64,000 nucleotides of DNA from Rhizobacter sp. (GTDB lineage: Bacteria; Pseudomonadota; Gammaproteobacteria; Burkholderiales; Burkholderiaceae_C), in the NCBI GenBank assembly GCA_019635355.1, contig JAHBZQ010000001.1:3534001-3598000 (forward strand), written 5' to 3'. Under the pieces are notes generated by a model that saw nothing but the letters and a program-made list of their open reading frames with translations, made no database searches and was not told the DNA's origin. Positions 50,742 to 58,856 of this stretch are shown piece by piece; the first letter of the stretch is position 1; the number at the start of each line of letters is the position of its first letter. The translations under genes and the position numbers were made by a program.

Positions 50742-51946
50742 CATTCGTGCCGCAGCGCGTCGATCGGGTCGAGCTGCGCCGCACGGCGCGCCGGCACGTA
50801 GCCGAAGACCACGCCGATGGCGGCCGAGAACACGAAGGCGAGCAGGTTGATGCCGGCGTCGAACACATAGGGCACCGACATCACCTGCGCCAGCACGATG
50901 GAGGCGACGGTCGCGAGCGCGATGCCCACCAGCCCGCCGAGTGCCGCGAGCGACACCGCCTCGATGAGGAACTGCAGCAGCACCTCGCGCTCCAGCGCGC
51001 CGATGGCCAGGCGCAGGCCGATCTCGCGGGTGCGCTCGGTCACGCTCACCAGCATGATGTTCATGATGCCGATGCCGCCCACCAAGAGGCTCACCGCGGC
51101 CACCGCGCCGAGCAGGGTGGTCATCACCTGCGTGGTGCCCGAGAGCGTGTCGGCGAGCTGCTTGGTGTCGAGCACGTTGAAGTTGTCGTCGTCGGCCTCG
51201 CTCAGCTTGCGGCGCTCGCGCAGCAGGGTGCCGAGGCTTGCCTTCACGCTGTCGGCGTCGGCGCCGTCCTGCATCGACACGAGCAGGGTGTTGACGCGCT
51301 GGTTGCCCGTGACGCGGCGCTGCAGCGTGCGCAGCGGCACCACGACCACGTCGTCCTGGTCGTTGCCCATCGCGGCCTGGCCCTTGGAGGCCATCTCGCC
51401 GATCACGGTGCACGAGAACTGCTTCACGCGCACCATCTGGCCGAGCGCGTCGCGCCCGCCGAAGAGTTCGCGCTTGACCGTCTGGCCGATCACGCACACC
51501 GCGGCGCCGGCCTGCAGCTCTTCGTCGGCGAAGCGGCGGCCGTTGGCGAGCGTCCAGTTGCTGACGTCGAACCACTCGTTGGTGCTGCCGGTGATGAGGG
51601 TCGTCCAGTTCTTGCCGTTGGCCACCACGGTGGTGTTGGTGCGCGCCTCGGGCGCCACCGCGCGGATGCCGCCGATCTGCGTGGCCACCGCCTGCGCGTC
51701 GGCTTCCTTGAAGGACGGCGCACCGCCGCCGCCGCCCGGGCCCAGGCGCTGGCCGGGGCGCACCATGAGCAGGTTGGTGCCGAGGCTCGAGATCTGGTTC
51801 TGTACCGCCAGCGTCGCGCCGTTGCCGAGCGTGACCATGGTGATGACGGCGCTCACCCCGATCACGATGCCGAGGATGGTGAGGAAGGAGCGCAGCAGGT
51901 TGCGCCGGATCGAGCGCAGCGCGAGCAGCAGCGAGCTGAGCCACAT
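50741..51946 (-). CDS. MacB-like ABC transporter permease
   Basis: Inner membrane protein of 401 residues. One N-terminal helix (about 21-43, FLTILGIVIGVSAVITMVT), a periplasmic domain of about 200 residues (MacB_PCD) and three C-terminal helices (about 280-385, the FtsX part, with MNIMLVSVTERTREIGLRLA before the second) match the MacB permease without an attached ATPase. It works with the separate ATPase, adaptor and outer membrane genes of the operon to expel a large substrate by the mechanotransmission mechanism. It overlaps the ATPase gene in ATGA. Confidence 0.93.
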   Translation of the reverse strand: MWLSSLLLALRSIRRNLLRSFLTILGIVIGVSAVITMVTLGNGATLAVQNQISSLGTNLLMVRPGQRLGPGGGGGAPSFKEADAQAVATQIGGIRAVAPEARTNTTVVANGKNWTTLITGSTNEWFDVSNWTLANGRRFADEELQAGAAVCVIGQTVKRELFGGRDALGQMVRVKQFSCTVIGEMASKGQAAMGNDQDDVVVVPLRTLQRRVTGNQRVNTLLVSMQDGADADSVKASLGTLLRERRKLSEADDDNFNVLDTKQLADTLSGTTQVMTTLLGAVAAVSLLVGGIGIMNIMLVSVTERTREIGLRLAIGALEREVLLQFLIEAVSLAALGGLVGIALATVASIVLAQVMSVPYVFDAGINLLAFVFSAAIGVVFGYVPARRAAQLDPIDALRHE

Positions 51947-52680
51947 CAGGCGGGCTCCTCGGCGTGTGGGGCGGGCACGCCCGGCTGCACGTTGGGCACG
52001 TCGCTCTCGATGCGGCCGTCGACGAAGCGCACGATGCGCCGCGCGTAGGCGGCCATGTCGGCCTCGTGCGTCACCATCAGGATGGTGATGCCGCGGTCGG
52101 TGTTGAGGTGGCGCAGCAGCTCCATGATCTCGTGGCTGCGCTGGGTGTCGAGGTTGCCGGTGGGTTCGTCGGCGAGCAGCACCGTCGGGTTGGTGACGAT
52201 GGCGCGGGCGATGGCCACCCGCTGCTGCTGGCCGCCCGAGAGTTCGCCCGGCGTGTGCGTCTCGCGGCCGGTGAGGCCCACCGAGTCGAGCGCCTGCATC
52301 GCGAGTGCGTGCCGTTCCTTGGTGGGCACGCCGCGGTAGAGCAGCGGCAGCTCCACGTTCTCGAGCGCGGTGGTGCGCGGCAGCAGGTGGAAGCCCTGGA
52401 ACACGAAGCCGAAGTACTTGCGGCGCAGCAGCGCCCGCTGGTCGCGGCTCAGGTGCTCGACGTGCGTGCCCTTGAAGAGGTACTCGCCTTCGGTCGGCCG
52501 GTCGAGCAGCCCCAGCGCATTCATCGCGGTCGACTTGCCCGAGCCACTCGGACCCATCACGGCGACGAACTCGCCGGCCTGGATGTCGAGGTCGACACCC
52601 TTGAGCGCCCACAGCGCGGCCTCGCCTTCGCCGTAGAGGCGTTTGACGCCGCGCAGCCTGATCAGCGGGGTGTCGCTCAT
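51946..52680 (-). CDS. MacB-like ABC transporter ATP-binding protein
   Basis: ATPase of 244 residues of the MacB/LolD-type family. It has the Walker A GPSGSGKST, signature LSGGQQQRVAIARA, Walker B VLLADEPTGNLD and the H-loop VTHE. The ATG overlaps the stop of the adaptor gene (ATGA) upstream, and its own stop overlaps the permease start, so all subunits are translated in series. The Pro-rich tail (about 225-244) is outside the fold. Confidence 0.95.
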   Translation of the reverse strand: MSDTPLIRLRGVKRLYGEGEAALWALKGVDLDIQAGEFVAVMGPSGSGKSTAMNALGLLDRPTEGEYLFKGTHVEHLSRDQRALLRRKYFGFVFQGFHLLPRTTALENVELPLLYRGVPTKERHALAMQALDSVGLTGRETHTPGELSGGQQQRVAIARAIVTNPTVLLADEPTGNLDTQRSHEIMELLRHLNTDRGITILMVTHEADMAAYARRIVRFVDGRIESDVPNVQPGVPAPHAEEPA

Positions 52681-53993
52681 TTCGCGGTCGCGCGTTGTTC
52701 GGTGATGACGGGCAGGCCTTCCTGCACGCCCTCGCCGCTCACCTCGGTCATGCGGCCGTCGGTGATGCCGGTCGTCACGCGCAGTGGCACGGGCTTGCCG
52801 TCTTGCAGCACCCAGAGCTGCTTTTGGCCGGCGGACGGCCCGGCCGCGTCGCCATTGCCACCGCGGCGCTGGCTGCTGCCGCGCGGCATGCGCGGCATCA
52901 GGCTGCCGACGATGCCGCTGCCGCCGCCCGCGCCCTGCGCCTTCTGGCCGGGTTGCGAGGGCGTGAAGCGCAAGGCGGTGTTCGGCACCAGCAGCACGTT
53001 CTGCCGCTCGGTGGCGGTGATGGTGGCGGTGGCCGTCATGCCGGGGCGAAGCGACAGGTCGGCGTTGTCGACGTCGAGGTAGGTGACGTAGGTGACGACG
53101 TTCTCGGTGATGGTCGAGCCGTAGGCCACGCGGGTGATCGTCGCCGGGTAGCGGCGGCCGGGGTAGGCGCTGACGGTGAAGTTGGCCTTCTGGCCGACCT
53201 GCACCGCACCCACGTCGGCCTCGTCGACATTGACCTGCAGGCGCAGCTTCGCCAGGTCTTCGGCGATGGTGAAGAGCGTCACGGCCTGCAGCGAGGCGGC
53301 CACCGCGTTGCCGGGGTCGACGTTGCGGGTGAGCACCACGCCGTCGGTGGGCGAGCGGATCGAAGCCTTCTTGAGGTTGGTCTCGTCGGTGGAGAGCGCG
53401 GCCTGCGCATCGGCCACGGTGGCGCGGGCGCTGGCTTCGTCGGCCTGGGCGCGCTCGACGGTGGCGCGGCCGGTGTCGAGCTCGGCCTTCGAGGGCACCT
53501 TGCCGCCCGAGAGGCGCGCCACCTCTTCGAGGCGCGCGAGGTTGCCCTGCGCTTCCTTCAGCGTGGCGCTCGCCTGCGCCACCCGCGCACGGGCCGAGGC
53601 CAGCGTGGCGCGCGAGCGCAGGATCTGATCCGACAGCTTGGCGGTGTCGAGCTCCACCAGGACCTGGCCTTTCTTGACGCGGTCGTTCACGTCGACCAGC
53701 ACGCGCGCCACCGTGCCCGAGAGCTCGCTGCCGATGTTGACGGAGCGGGTGGGTTGCAGGGTGCCGTTGGCGGTGACCTGCAGGCGCAGGGTGCCGCGGG
53801 TGACGGGCTGGGTGGCGAAGGTGGGCGCGGCGTTGGCCTCTCGCTGCGACTGCCACCAGACGACGCCGCCGGCCACGAGCGCGAGCGCTGCGGCGATGAG
53901 CCAGGTGCGCGGCTGGCGCCACCAGGGACGGGGCGGGGCTTGGTCGAGCAAGGCGTGCAGCTCTTCAGGGTTGGCGTGGGGACTGCGACTCAT
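52677..53993 (-). CDS. MacA-like periplasmic adaptor protein
   Basis: Adaptor of 438 residues with one N-terminal transmembrane helix (about 30-48) after a basic cytoplasmic stretch. It carries the lipoyl-type motif VNDRVKKGQVLVELDTAKL and a long helical hairpin (about 115-190), as in MacA. A Gly/Ser-rich insertion of about 40 residues sits near 335-375. It connects the MacB-like permease with the outer membrane factor encoded four bases upstream. Confidence 0.92.
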   Translation of the reverse strand: MSRSPHANPEELHALLDQAPPRPWWRQPRTWLIAAALALVAGGVVWWQSQREANAAPTFATQPVTRGTLRLQVTANGTLQPTRSVNIGSELSGTVARVLVDVNDRVKKGQVLVELDTAKLSDQILRSRATLASARARVAQASATLKEAQGNLARLEEVARLSGGKVPSKAELDTGRATVERAQADEASARATVADAQAALSTDETNLKKASIRSPTDGVVLTRNVDPGNAVAASLQAVTLFTIAEDLAKLRLQVNVDEADVGAVQVGQKANFTVSAYPGRRYPATITRVAYGSTITENVVTYVTYLDVDNADLSLRPGMTATATITATERQNVLLVPNTALRFTPSQPGQKAQGAGGGSGIVGSLMPRMPRGSSQRRGGNGDAAGPSAGQKQLWVLQDGKPVPLRVTTGITDGRMTEVSGEGVQEGLPVITEQRATAK

Positions 53994-55411
53994 GACCGTG
54001 GGCTTTCGTTCATTGACCAGCCGCCTCCCAGCGCCTTGTAGAGACGCACGTGGTCGGCGCTGAGTTCGGCCTGGGTGCTGGCCAGGCTGTCTTGCGTGCT
54101 GAGCAGCGAGCGCTGCGTCTCGAGCACGGTCTGGAAATCGACCAAGCCGCTGCTGTAGCGCTGGTTGGCGAGCAGCGCCGCTTGTTGCGCCGACTCGCTC
54201 GCGCTTTGCAGGCGCTGCAGGCGCTCGCGGTTGCCGCGCAGGGCGACGAGGGCGTCTTCCACTTCCTGCAGCGCGTTGAGCACCACGGCCTGGTAGTTGA
54301 CGCGTGCCTTCTCGAGCGCGGCTTCCTGCGAGCGCACCTGGGCCTTGGCCGCGCCGCCATCGAAGAGCGGCACCGACACACTGCCGAGCAGCGCGCTCAC
54401 CACCGAGCTGCCGCCGGTGAGCCCGCTGAGCGCGAGCGCCGACAGGCCGACCGAGCCACTCAGGTTGAAGCTCGGGTAACGCGCTGCATCGGCCTGCGAG
54501 ACGCGCGCGAGCGCGGCCGAGATCTGCTGCTCGGCGACGCGCACATCGGGGCGCTGGCGCAGCGTCTGCGCGGGGATGCTGAGGGCGAGTTCGCCGGGGG
54601 GCATGGGCACGGGCGCCGTGGGGGCGAGCCGGTCATGCAGGGCGGTCGGCGGCTGGCCGGTCAGCACGGCCAGCGCATGCTCGGTCTGCGCGACGCTGGT
54701 TTCGAGCGAGGGGATCTGTGCGCGTGTCTGCTCGGTGGCGGTGCGGGCCTGCGCGAGTTCGAGCGAGGTGGCGAGGCCGGCCTGCACGCGCCAGTCGGTG
54801 ATCTGCAGCGTCTCCTGCTGGGCGGCGAGGTTGCGGCGGGCGATGTCGAGCCGGGTCTGCAAGCCGCGCAGCTGCACGTAGCTCACCGCCACTTCGGCGG
54901 CGACCGAGACCTGCGTGTCACCGAGGCTCGCCTGGCTGGCCTGCGCTTCGGCTTCGGCCGCCGACAGGCCGGCGCGCTTGCCGCCGAAGACATCGGGCTC
55001 CCAGCTGGCGTCGAAGCCGGCCTGGTAGCGGCTGCCGGCGGGCGCATCGCCCGTCTTGCTGTGCTGGACGCTGGCCGAGGCGCCGAGGCTGGGCCCGAGG
55101 TTGGCGTCTTGCACGTCGCGCAGCGCCCGCGCCTGGGCGAGCGCCGCCTGCGCGCTGCGCACGGTGGTGTTGGCTTGGAGCGCTTGCGTGACGAGCGCAG
55201 TCAGCTGTGGGTCGTCGTAACGCTGCCACCAGTTGGCGAGGGTGTTGGGGCTGCTGGGCATGGGGGCACTGGCCGACCATTGCGCCGGCACGGCCACCGC
55301 TGGCAGGGCTTGCTGCCTGGCAGTGAGCGACGCACAGCCGCTCAGGGCGAGGGCCCCGGCCACGGCGGCGAGTGCCCCGAGGTGAAGGCGGGATGAGGAA
55401 CGTGGAGCCAT
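53990..55411 (-). CDS. NodT-type outer membrane efflux lipoprotein
   Basis: Outer membrane factor of 473 residues, RND/MacAB-type TolC-like lipoprotein. The signal peptide ends in lipobox LSGC (Cys26). The two repeats of the family are present (TTVRSAQAALAQARALRD; second repeat YSSGLVDFQTVLETQRSLL), with NWWQRYDDPQLTAL near the start. It would form the exit duct for the adaptor and MacB-like transporter encoded downstream. The start ATG is about 80 bases from a CTTG tandem repeat and 110 bases from the palindromic element. Confidence 0.93.
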   Translation of the reverse strand: MAPRSSSRLHLGALAAVAGALALSGCASLTARQQALPAVAVPAQWSASAPMPSSPNTLANWWQRYDDPQLTALVTQALQANTTVRSAQAALAQARALRDVQDANLGPSLGASASVQHSKTGDAPAGSRYQAGFDASWEPDVFGGKRAGLSAAEAEAQASQASLGDTQVSVAAEVAVSYVQLRGLQTRLDIARRNLAAQQETLQITDWRVQAGLATSLELAQARTATEQTRAQIPSLETSVAQTEHALAVLTGQPPTALHDRLAPTAPVPMPPGELALSIPAQTLRQRPDVRVAEQQISAALARVSQADAARYPSFNLSGSVGLSALALSGLTGGSSVVSALLGSVSVPLFDGGAAKAQVRSQEAALEKARVNYQAVVLNALQEVEDALVALRGNRERLQRLQSASESAQQAALLANQRYSSGLVDFQTVLETQRSLLSTQDSLASTQAELSADHVRLYKALGGGWSMNESPRS

Positions 55412-55490
55412 GACACCAATGTTGCGCGCAGGTGTGACGGGCGCGCTTCGCCTGCGTCAAGGCTTTGTAAAGATGGGGGTCTTTTGTGGG

Positions 55491-55510
55491 CTTGCTTGCT
55501 TGCTTGCTTG
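55491..55510. repeat. CTTG tandem repeat, five units
   Basis: Five tandem CTTG units (20 bases) followed by CGCTTG. They lie 80-99 bases upstream of the efflux lipoprotein start. Tetranucleotide tracts can change length by slipped-strand mispairing; here the tract could affect promoter or leader spacing. No coding frame uses it convincingly. Confidence 0.85.
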
Positions 55511-55521
55511 CGCTTGAGCGG

Positions 55522-55630
55522 CGCGCGGGGGCCGGGTGTCGCATTCCGCTCATGTCCTCCGAGAAAGCTCGCTCCCGCGATCTTTCTCTCCCCCTTTACT
55601 TCGCTCCATGCGACACCCGGCCCCCGCGCG
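55522..55630. repeat. 109-bp palindromic element with 23-bp perfect arms
   Basis: Arms at 55522-55544 and 55608-55630 are exact reverse complements (23 pairs, GC-rich, inner ends GTGTCGCAT and ATGCGACAC). A nested pair GAGAAAG (55561-55567) and CTTTCTC (55582-55588) lies inside. It fills most of the gap between the leftward efflux operon and the fadH gene. It resembles a MITE- or REP-like intergenic element, with no transposase and no clear target duplication. Confidence 0.88.
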
Positions 55631-55672
55631 TGGCACCGGCGTGCTACTTCTGGGTACCCACATCGCTCCGAA

Positions 55673-57715
55673 CTACAGGCGAGCGGCGAGCCGCGTTCCC
55701 TGGTCGATCGCCCGCTTTGCATCCAGCTCTGCCGCCTCATCGGCGCCGCCGATGAGGTGCACCGAGACGCCTGCCGCCTTCAAGGGCTCCAACAGCTCGC
55801 GCAAAGGCTCCTGCCCCGCGCACAGCACCACGGTGTCGCATTCGATCAGTTGCCCGTCCTTGCGGGCTTCACCGTAGGTGATGAAAAGGCCCTGCGGCGT
55901 GATCTGCTCGTAGTTCACGCCGCCGATCATCTCGACGCGTTTCATCTGCAAAGTCGCACGGTGGATCCAGCCGGTGGTCTTACCGAGGGTCTTGCCCAGC
56001 TTGCCGGGCTTGCGCTGGAGCAGCGTGACCTGGCGGGCCGGGGGCGTGGGTTGGGCGCGGGTCACGCCGCCGCGCACCTGCTCGGGGTCGGCCACCCCCC
56101 ACTCGGCGAGCCACTCCTGCAGGTTGAGCGTGGGTGAGTGGCCCGGCGCGGTGACGAGGTACTCGGCCACGTCGAAGCCGATGCCGCCCGCGCCGATGAT
56201 CGCCACGCGCTCGCCGACGGGCTTCTGGTGCAGCAGCACGTCGATGTAGCTGAGCACGTTGGGGCCGTCGCTGCCGGGGATCTTGGGGTCGCGTGGCGTG
56301 ACGCCGGTGGCGAGGATCACCTCGTCGAAGCCGCGCAGGTCGTCGGCACTCACGCGGGTGTTCAGCTTCAGGTCGACCCCGGTGGCTTGGAGCCGGTGGG
56401 TGAAGTAGCGCAGGGTTTCGCTGAACTCTTCCTTGCCGGGCACACGCTTGGCCATGTTGAACTGGCCGCCGATCTCGGCCGCGGCGTCGAAGAGCGTGAC
56501 CGTGTGGCCGCGCTCGGCGAGGGTGGTCGAGGCGGCCAAGCCTGCCGGGCCAGCGCCGACGACGGCGATGCGCTTGCGCACCGGCGCGCGGTGCAGGATG
56601 AGCGTCGTCTCGTGGCCCGAGCGTGGGTTGACGAGGCAGCTCGCGAGCTGCGCCTTGAAGGTGTGGTCGAGGCAGGCCTGGTTGCAGGCGATGCAGGTGT
56701 TGATGGTCTCGGGCTTCGCGGCCGCGGCCTTGTTGACGAACTCGGGGTCGGCCAGCAGCGGGCGCGCGAGGCTCACCATGTCGGCGCAGCCGTCGGCCAG
56801 CACCTGCTCGCCGACCTCGGGCATGTTGATGCGGTTGCTGGTGATGAGCGGGATGGTGAGGCCAGCCGCGCGCAGCTCGGCGCGCATCTTCTTCGTCACC
56901 CAGGTGAAGGCGCCGCGCGGCACGCTGGTGGCGATCGTCGGGATGCGCGCTTCGTGCCAGCCGATGCCGGTGTTGATGATCGTCGCACCCGCTTGCGCCA
57001 CGGCCTTGCCGAGCTGCACTGCCTCGGCCCAGGAGCTGCCGTCGGGGATGAGGTCGAGCATCGACAGGCGGTAGATGAGGATGAAGTCCTGGCCCACCGC
57101 CTCGCGCACGCGCTGCACGATCTCGACCGGCAGGCGCATGCGGTTCTCATAACTCCCGCCCCACTCGTCGTCGCGCTGGTTGGTGTGGGTGACAAGGAAC
57201 TGGTTGATGAAGTAGCCCTCGCTGCCCATGATCTCGACGCCGTCGTAGCCGGCTTCGCGTGCCAGCACCGAGCAGCGGATGAAGGCCTTGATCTGGCGCT
57301 CGATGCCACGGGCGCTCAAGGCGCGTGGCGTGAAGGGCGAGATGGGCGACTGGATGCGCGACGGCGCCACGCAGAAAGGCTGGTAGCCGTAACGCCCGGT
57401 GTGCAGGATCTGCAGCGCGATCTTGCCGCCCTCGGCGTGCACCGCGTCGGTCACGAGCTTGTGGCGCTTGGCGGCTGCGTGGGTGGAGAGCGTGCCGGCG
57501 AAGGGTGCCGCCCAGCCTTCGATGTTGGGTGCGAAGCCGCCCGTCACCATGAGTCCCACGCCGCCGCGCGCACGCTCGGCGAAGAAGGCGGCCATGGCGG
57601 GGAATTTCTTGCGGCCGTCTTCCAGGCCGGTGTGCATGCTGCCCATCAGCACGCGGTTCTTGAGGGTGGTGAAGCCGAGGTCGAGCGGGGCGAGCAGGTG
57701 GGGGTAGGCAGTCAT
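55673..57715 (-). CDS. fadH: NADPH-dependent 2,4-dienoyl-CoA reductase
   Basis: Multi-domain flavoenzyme of 680 residues. The N-terminal old-yellow-enzyme TIM barrel (about 1-340) includes GSMHTGLED and IEGWAAPF. The [4Fe-4S] cysteines are in CIACNQACLD near 350 and CLVNPR. A Rossmann FAD/NADPH part follows (VAVVGAGPAGLAA-type IAVVGAGPAGLAAS at about 385 and VAIIGAGGIGFDVAEYL). It reduces 2,4-dienoyl-CoA from unsaturated fatty acids. It is transcribed leftward as a single gene with no other fad gene beside it. Confidence 0.95.
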   Translation of the reverse strand: MTAYPHLLAPLDLGFTTLKNRVLMGSMHTGLEDGRKKFPAMAAFFAERARGGVGLMVTGGFAPNIEGWAAPFAGTLSTHAAAKRHKLVTDAVHAEGGKIALQILHTGRYGYQPFCVAPSRIQSPISPFTPRALSARGIERQIKAFIRCSVLAREAGYDGVEIMGSEGYFINQFLVTHTNQRDDEWGGSYENRMRLPVEIVQRVREAVGQDFILIYRLSMLDLIPDGSSWAEAVQLGKAVAQAGATIINTGIGWHEARIPTIATSVPRGAFTWVTKKMRAELRAAGLTIPLITSNRINMPEVGEQVLADGCADMVSLARPLLADPEFVNKAAAAKPETINTCIACNQACLDHTFKAQLASCLVNPRSGHETTLILHRAPVRKRIAVVGAGPAGLAASTTLAERGHTVTLFDAAAEIGGQFNMAKRVPGKEEFSETLRYFTHRLQATGVDLKLNTRVSADDLRGFDEVILATGVTPRDPKIPGSDGPNVLSYIDVLLHQKPVGERVAIIGAGGIGFDVAEYLVTAPGHSPTLNLQEWLAEWGVADPEQVRGGVTRAQPTPPARQVTLLQRKPGKLGKTLGKTTGWIHRATLQMKRVEMIGGVNYEQITPQGLFITYGEARKDGQLIECDTVVLCAGQEPLRELLEPLKAAGVSVHLIGGADEAAELDAKRAIDQGTRLAARL

Positions 57716-57763
57716 GGGCGCGATGCTAGGCGCGCCGTCTCAATTCAGGTTAGAGGTTCACCC

Positions 57764-58828
57764 TCAGGTGGCCGTGCCGAACTGCGCGAGGCGGCCGTTG
57801 GGTGACGGGCGGTGGTACCAGTGCCGGGTGGCCGTGGCGATGCCGATCGCGTCTTCGTCGTGCCACGCGCGCAGCAGCGCCATCGCGATGCGGCGCGACA
57901 GGGTCGCACCGGGGCAGGCGTGGCCGCCCAGGCCCCAGGTGAAGCACCGCGGTGTGGGGCGCTGGAGATCGAAACGATCGGGATCGGGGTTGGCGGCCGG
58001 GTCGCGGTTGGCGCTGGCCAGCAGCACGAGGATCGCATCGCCGGTTTTCACCGTGAGGCCGTGGACCTCGCAGTCTTCGGCGGCGAACCGGCGCGTGTTC
58101 TGTACCGGAGCGTCGTGGCGCGCCACTTCGAGCGCCAGGGCGTCGTCGAGTGACGGGTCGGCCTGCCACTGCGCGCGCAGGCCCGGCTCGCGCTGCAGGG
58201 CCACGAGCACCGCGCCCATGAGGCCGGCCGTGGCCTCGCAGGTCTGGGTGAAGAGGCCGACGCGGTTCGCGTCGCCCTCGCAGCGGGCGAGCAGGCGGGC
58301 CGCGGCCTCGTTGCCACGCTCGCGCGTCGACGCATCGGCCGTGGGCGACCAGCTTGCGATGAGCCCGCGCACATCGCTCGGCAGCGTGCCGGCGTCGTCG
58401 GCTCCGTGCAGCAGCGCCCACAGCACCCGCACCGGGGCTTCGAAGAGCAGGCCGTTCAGGTCTGCCGCGCTGGGGGAGGCGCCCTCGCGCACGACGCGGT
58501 GCGCCGCCTCGCCGACCTGCCAGTCGCGCTGCAGGAAGGGGGTGGCCCAGGCCTTGCCTTTTTGGTGCACTGGCCCGTCGTTCTGCCGCATCAGCCCGCC
58601 GAACACCGCGCCCGACGGCGTGCCGGCCACTGTGCGCGGCACCGGCTCGGCGGGTGGGCGCACGCGCAGGGCCGGGTGTTGCAGCACCGCCTGCACGGCG
58701 GCGGCGCTGCTGGCGACCCACAAGCCCAGCTCGGCGTCGTGGTGCAGGCCGCCCGGGAGCGCGGCGCGCAGCTGGGCGTAGAGCGGGTAGGGGTCGGGCT
58801 GGTGGGGGGCGGTGAGCAGCGGGTTCAT
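57764..58828 (-). CDS. Cytochrome P450
   Basis: P450 of 354 residues, shorter than the usual 400. The haem-binding loop is FTWGLGGHACPGA with Cys305; the K-helix ExxR is Glu234-Arg237 in EVARHD. The I-helix lacks the canonical (D/E)T pair and reads TCEATAGL, so oxygen activation may differ. There is no membrane anchor; fpr elsewhere in this window could supply electrons. It is 28 bases downstream of the bioF stop on the same strand. The position next to bioF recalls BioI of Bacillus, a P450 that makes pimeloyl precursors, but similarity to it was not seen. Confidence 0.88.
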   Translation of the reverse strand: MNPLLTAPHQPDPYPLYAQLRAALPGGLHHDAELGLWVASSAAAVQAVLQHPALRVRPPAEPVPRTVAGTPSGAVFGGLMRQNDGPVHQKGKAWATPFLQRDWQVGEAAHRVVREGASPSAADLNGLLFEAPVRVLWALLHGADDAGTLPSDVRGLIASWSPTADASTRERGNEAAARLLARCEGDANRVGLFTQTCEATAGLMGAVLVALQREPGLRAQWQADPSLDDALALEVARHDAPVQNTRRFAAEDCEVHGLTVKTGDAILVLLASANRDPAANPDPDRFDLQRPTPRCFTWGLGGHACPGATLSRRIAMALLRAWHDEDAIGIATATRHWYHRPSPNGRLAQFGTAT

Positions 58829-58856
58829 GTCGCCAGTGTGGCGGCACCCCCGCGCG

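Noticed and set aside
49005..51944. 979-codon minus-strand frame across the lipoprotein, terminator and ABC permease
   Set aside because: It crosses a strong terminator, and its sequence is Arg/Ala/His-rich; the real genes on each side are clear.
55342..55740. Possible small gene across the palindromic element and CTTG repeat
   Set aside because: Frames run through inverted arms and tandem repeat, giving repetitive Lys/Gln/Ala sequence with no ribosome site.
56138..57805. 555-codon plus-strand frame opposite fadH
   Set aside because: Antisense shadow with no family-like sequence, and fadH is complete.
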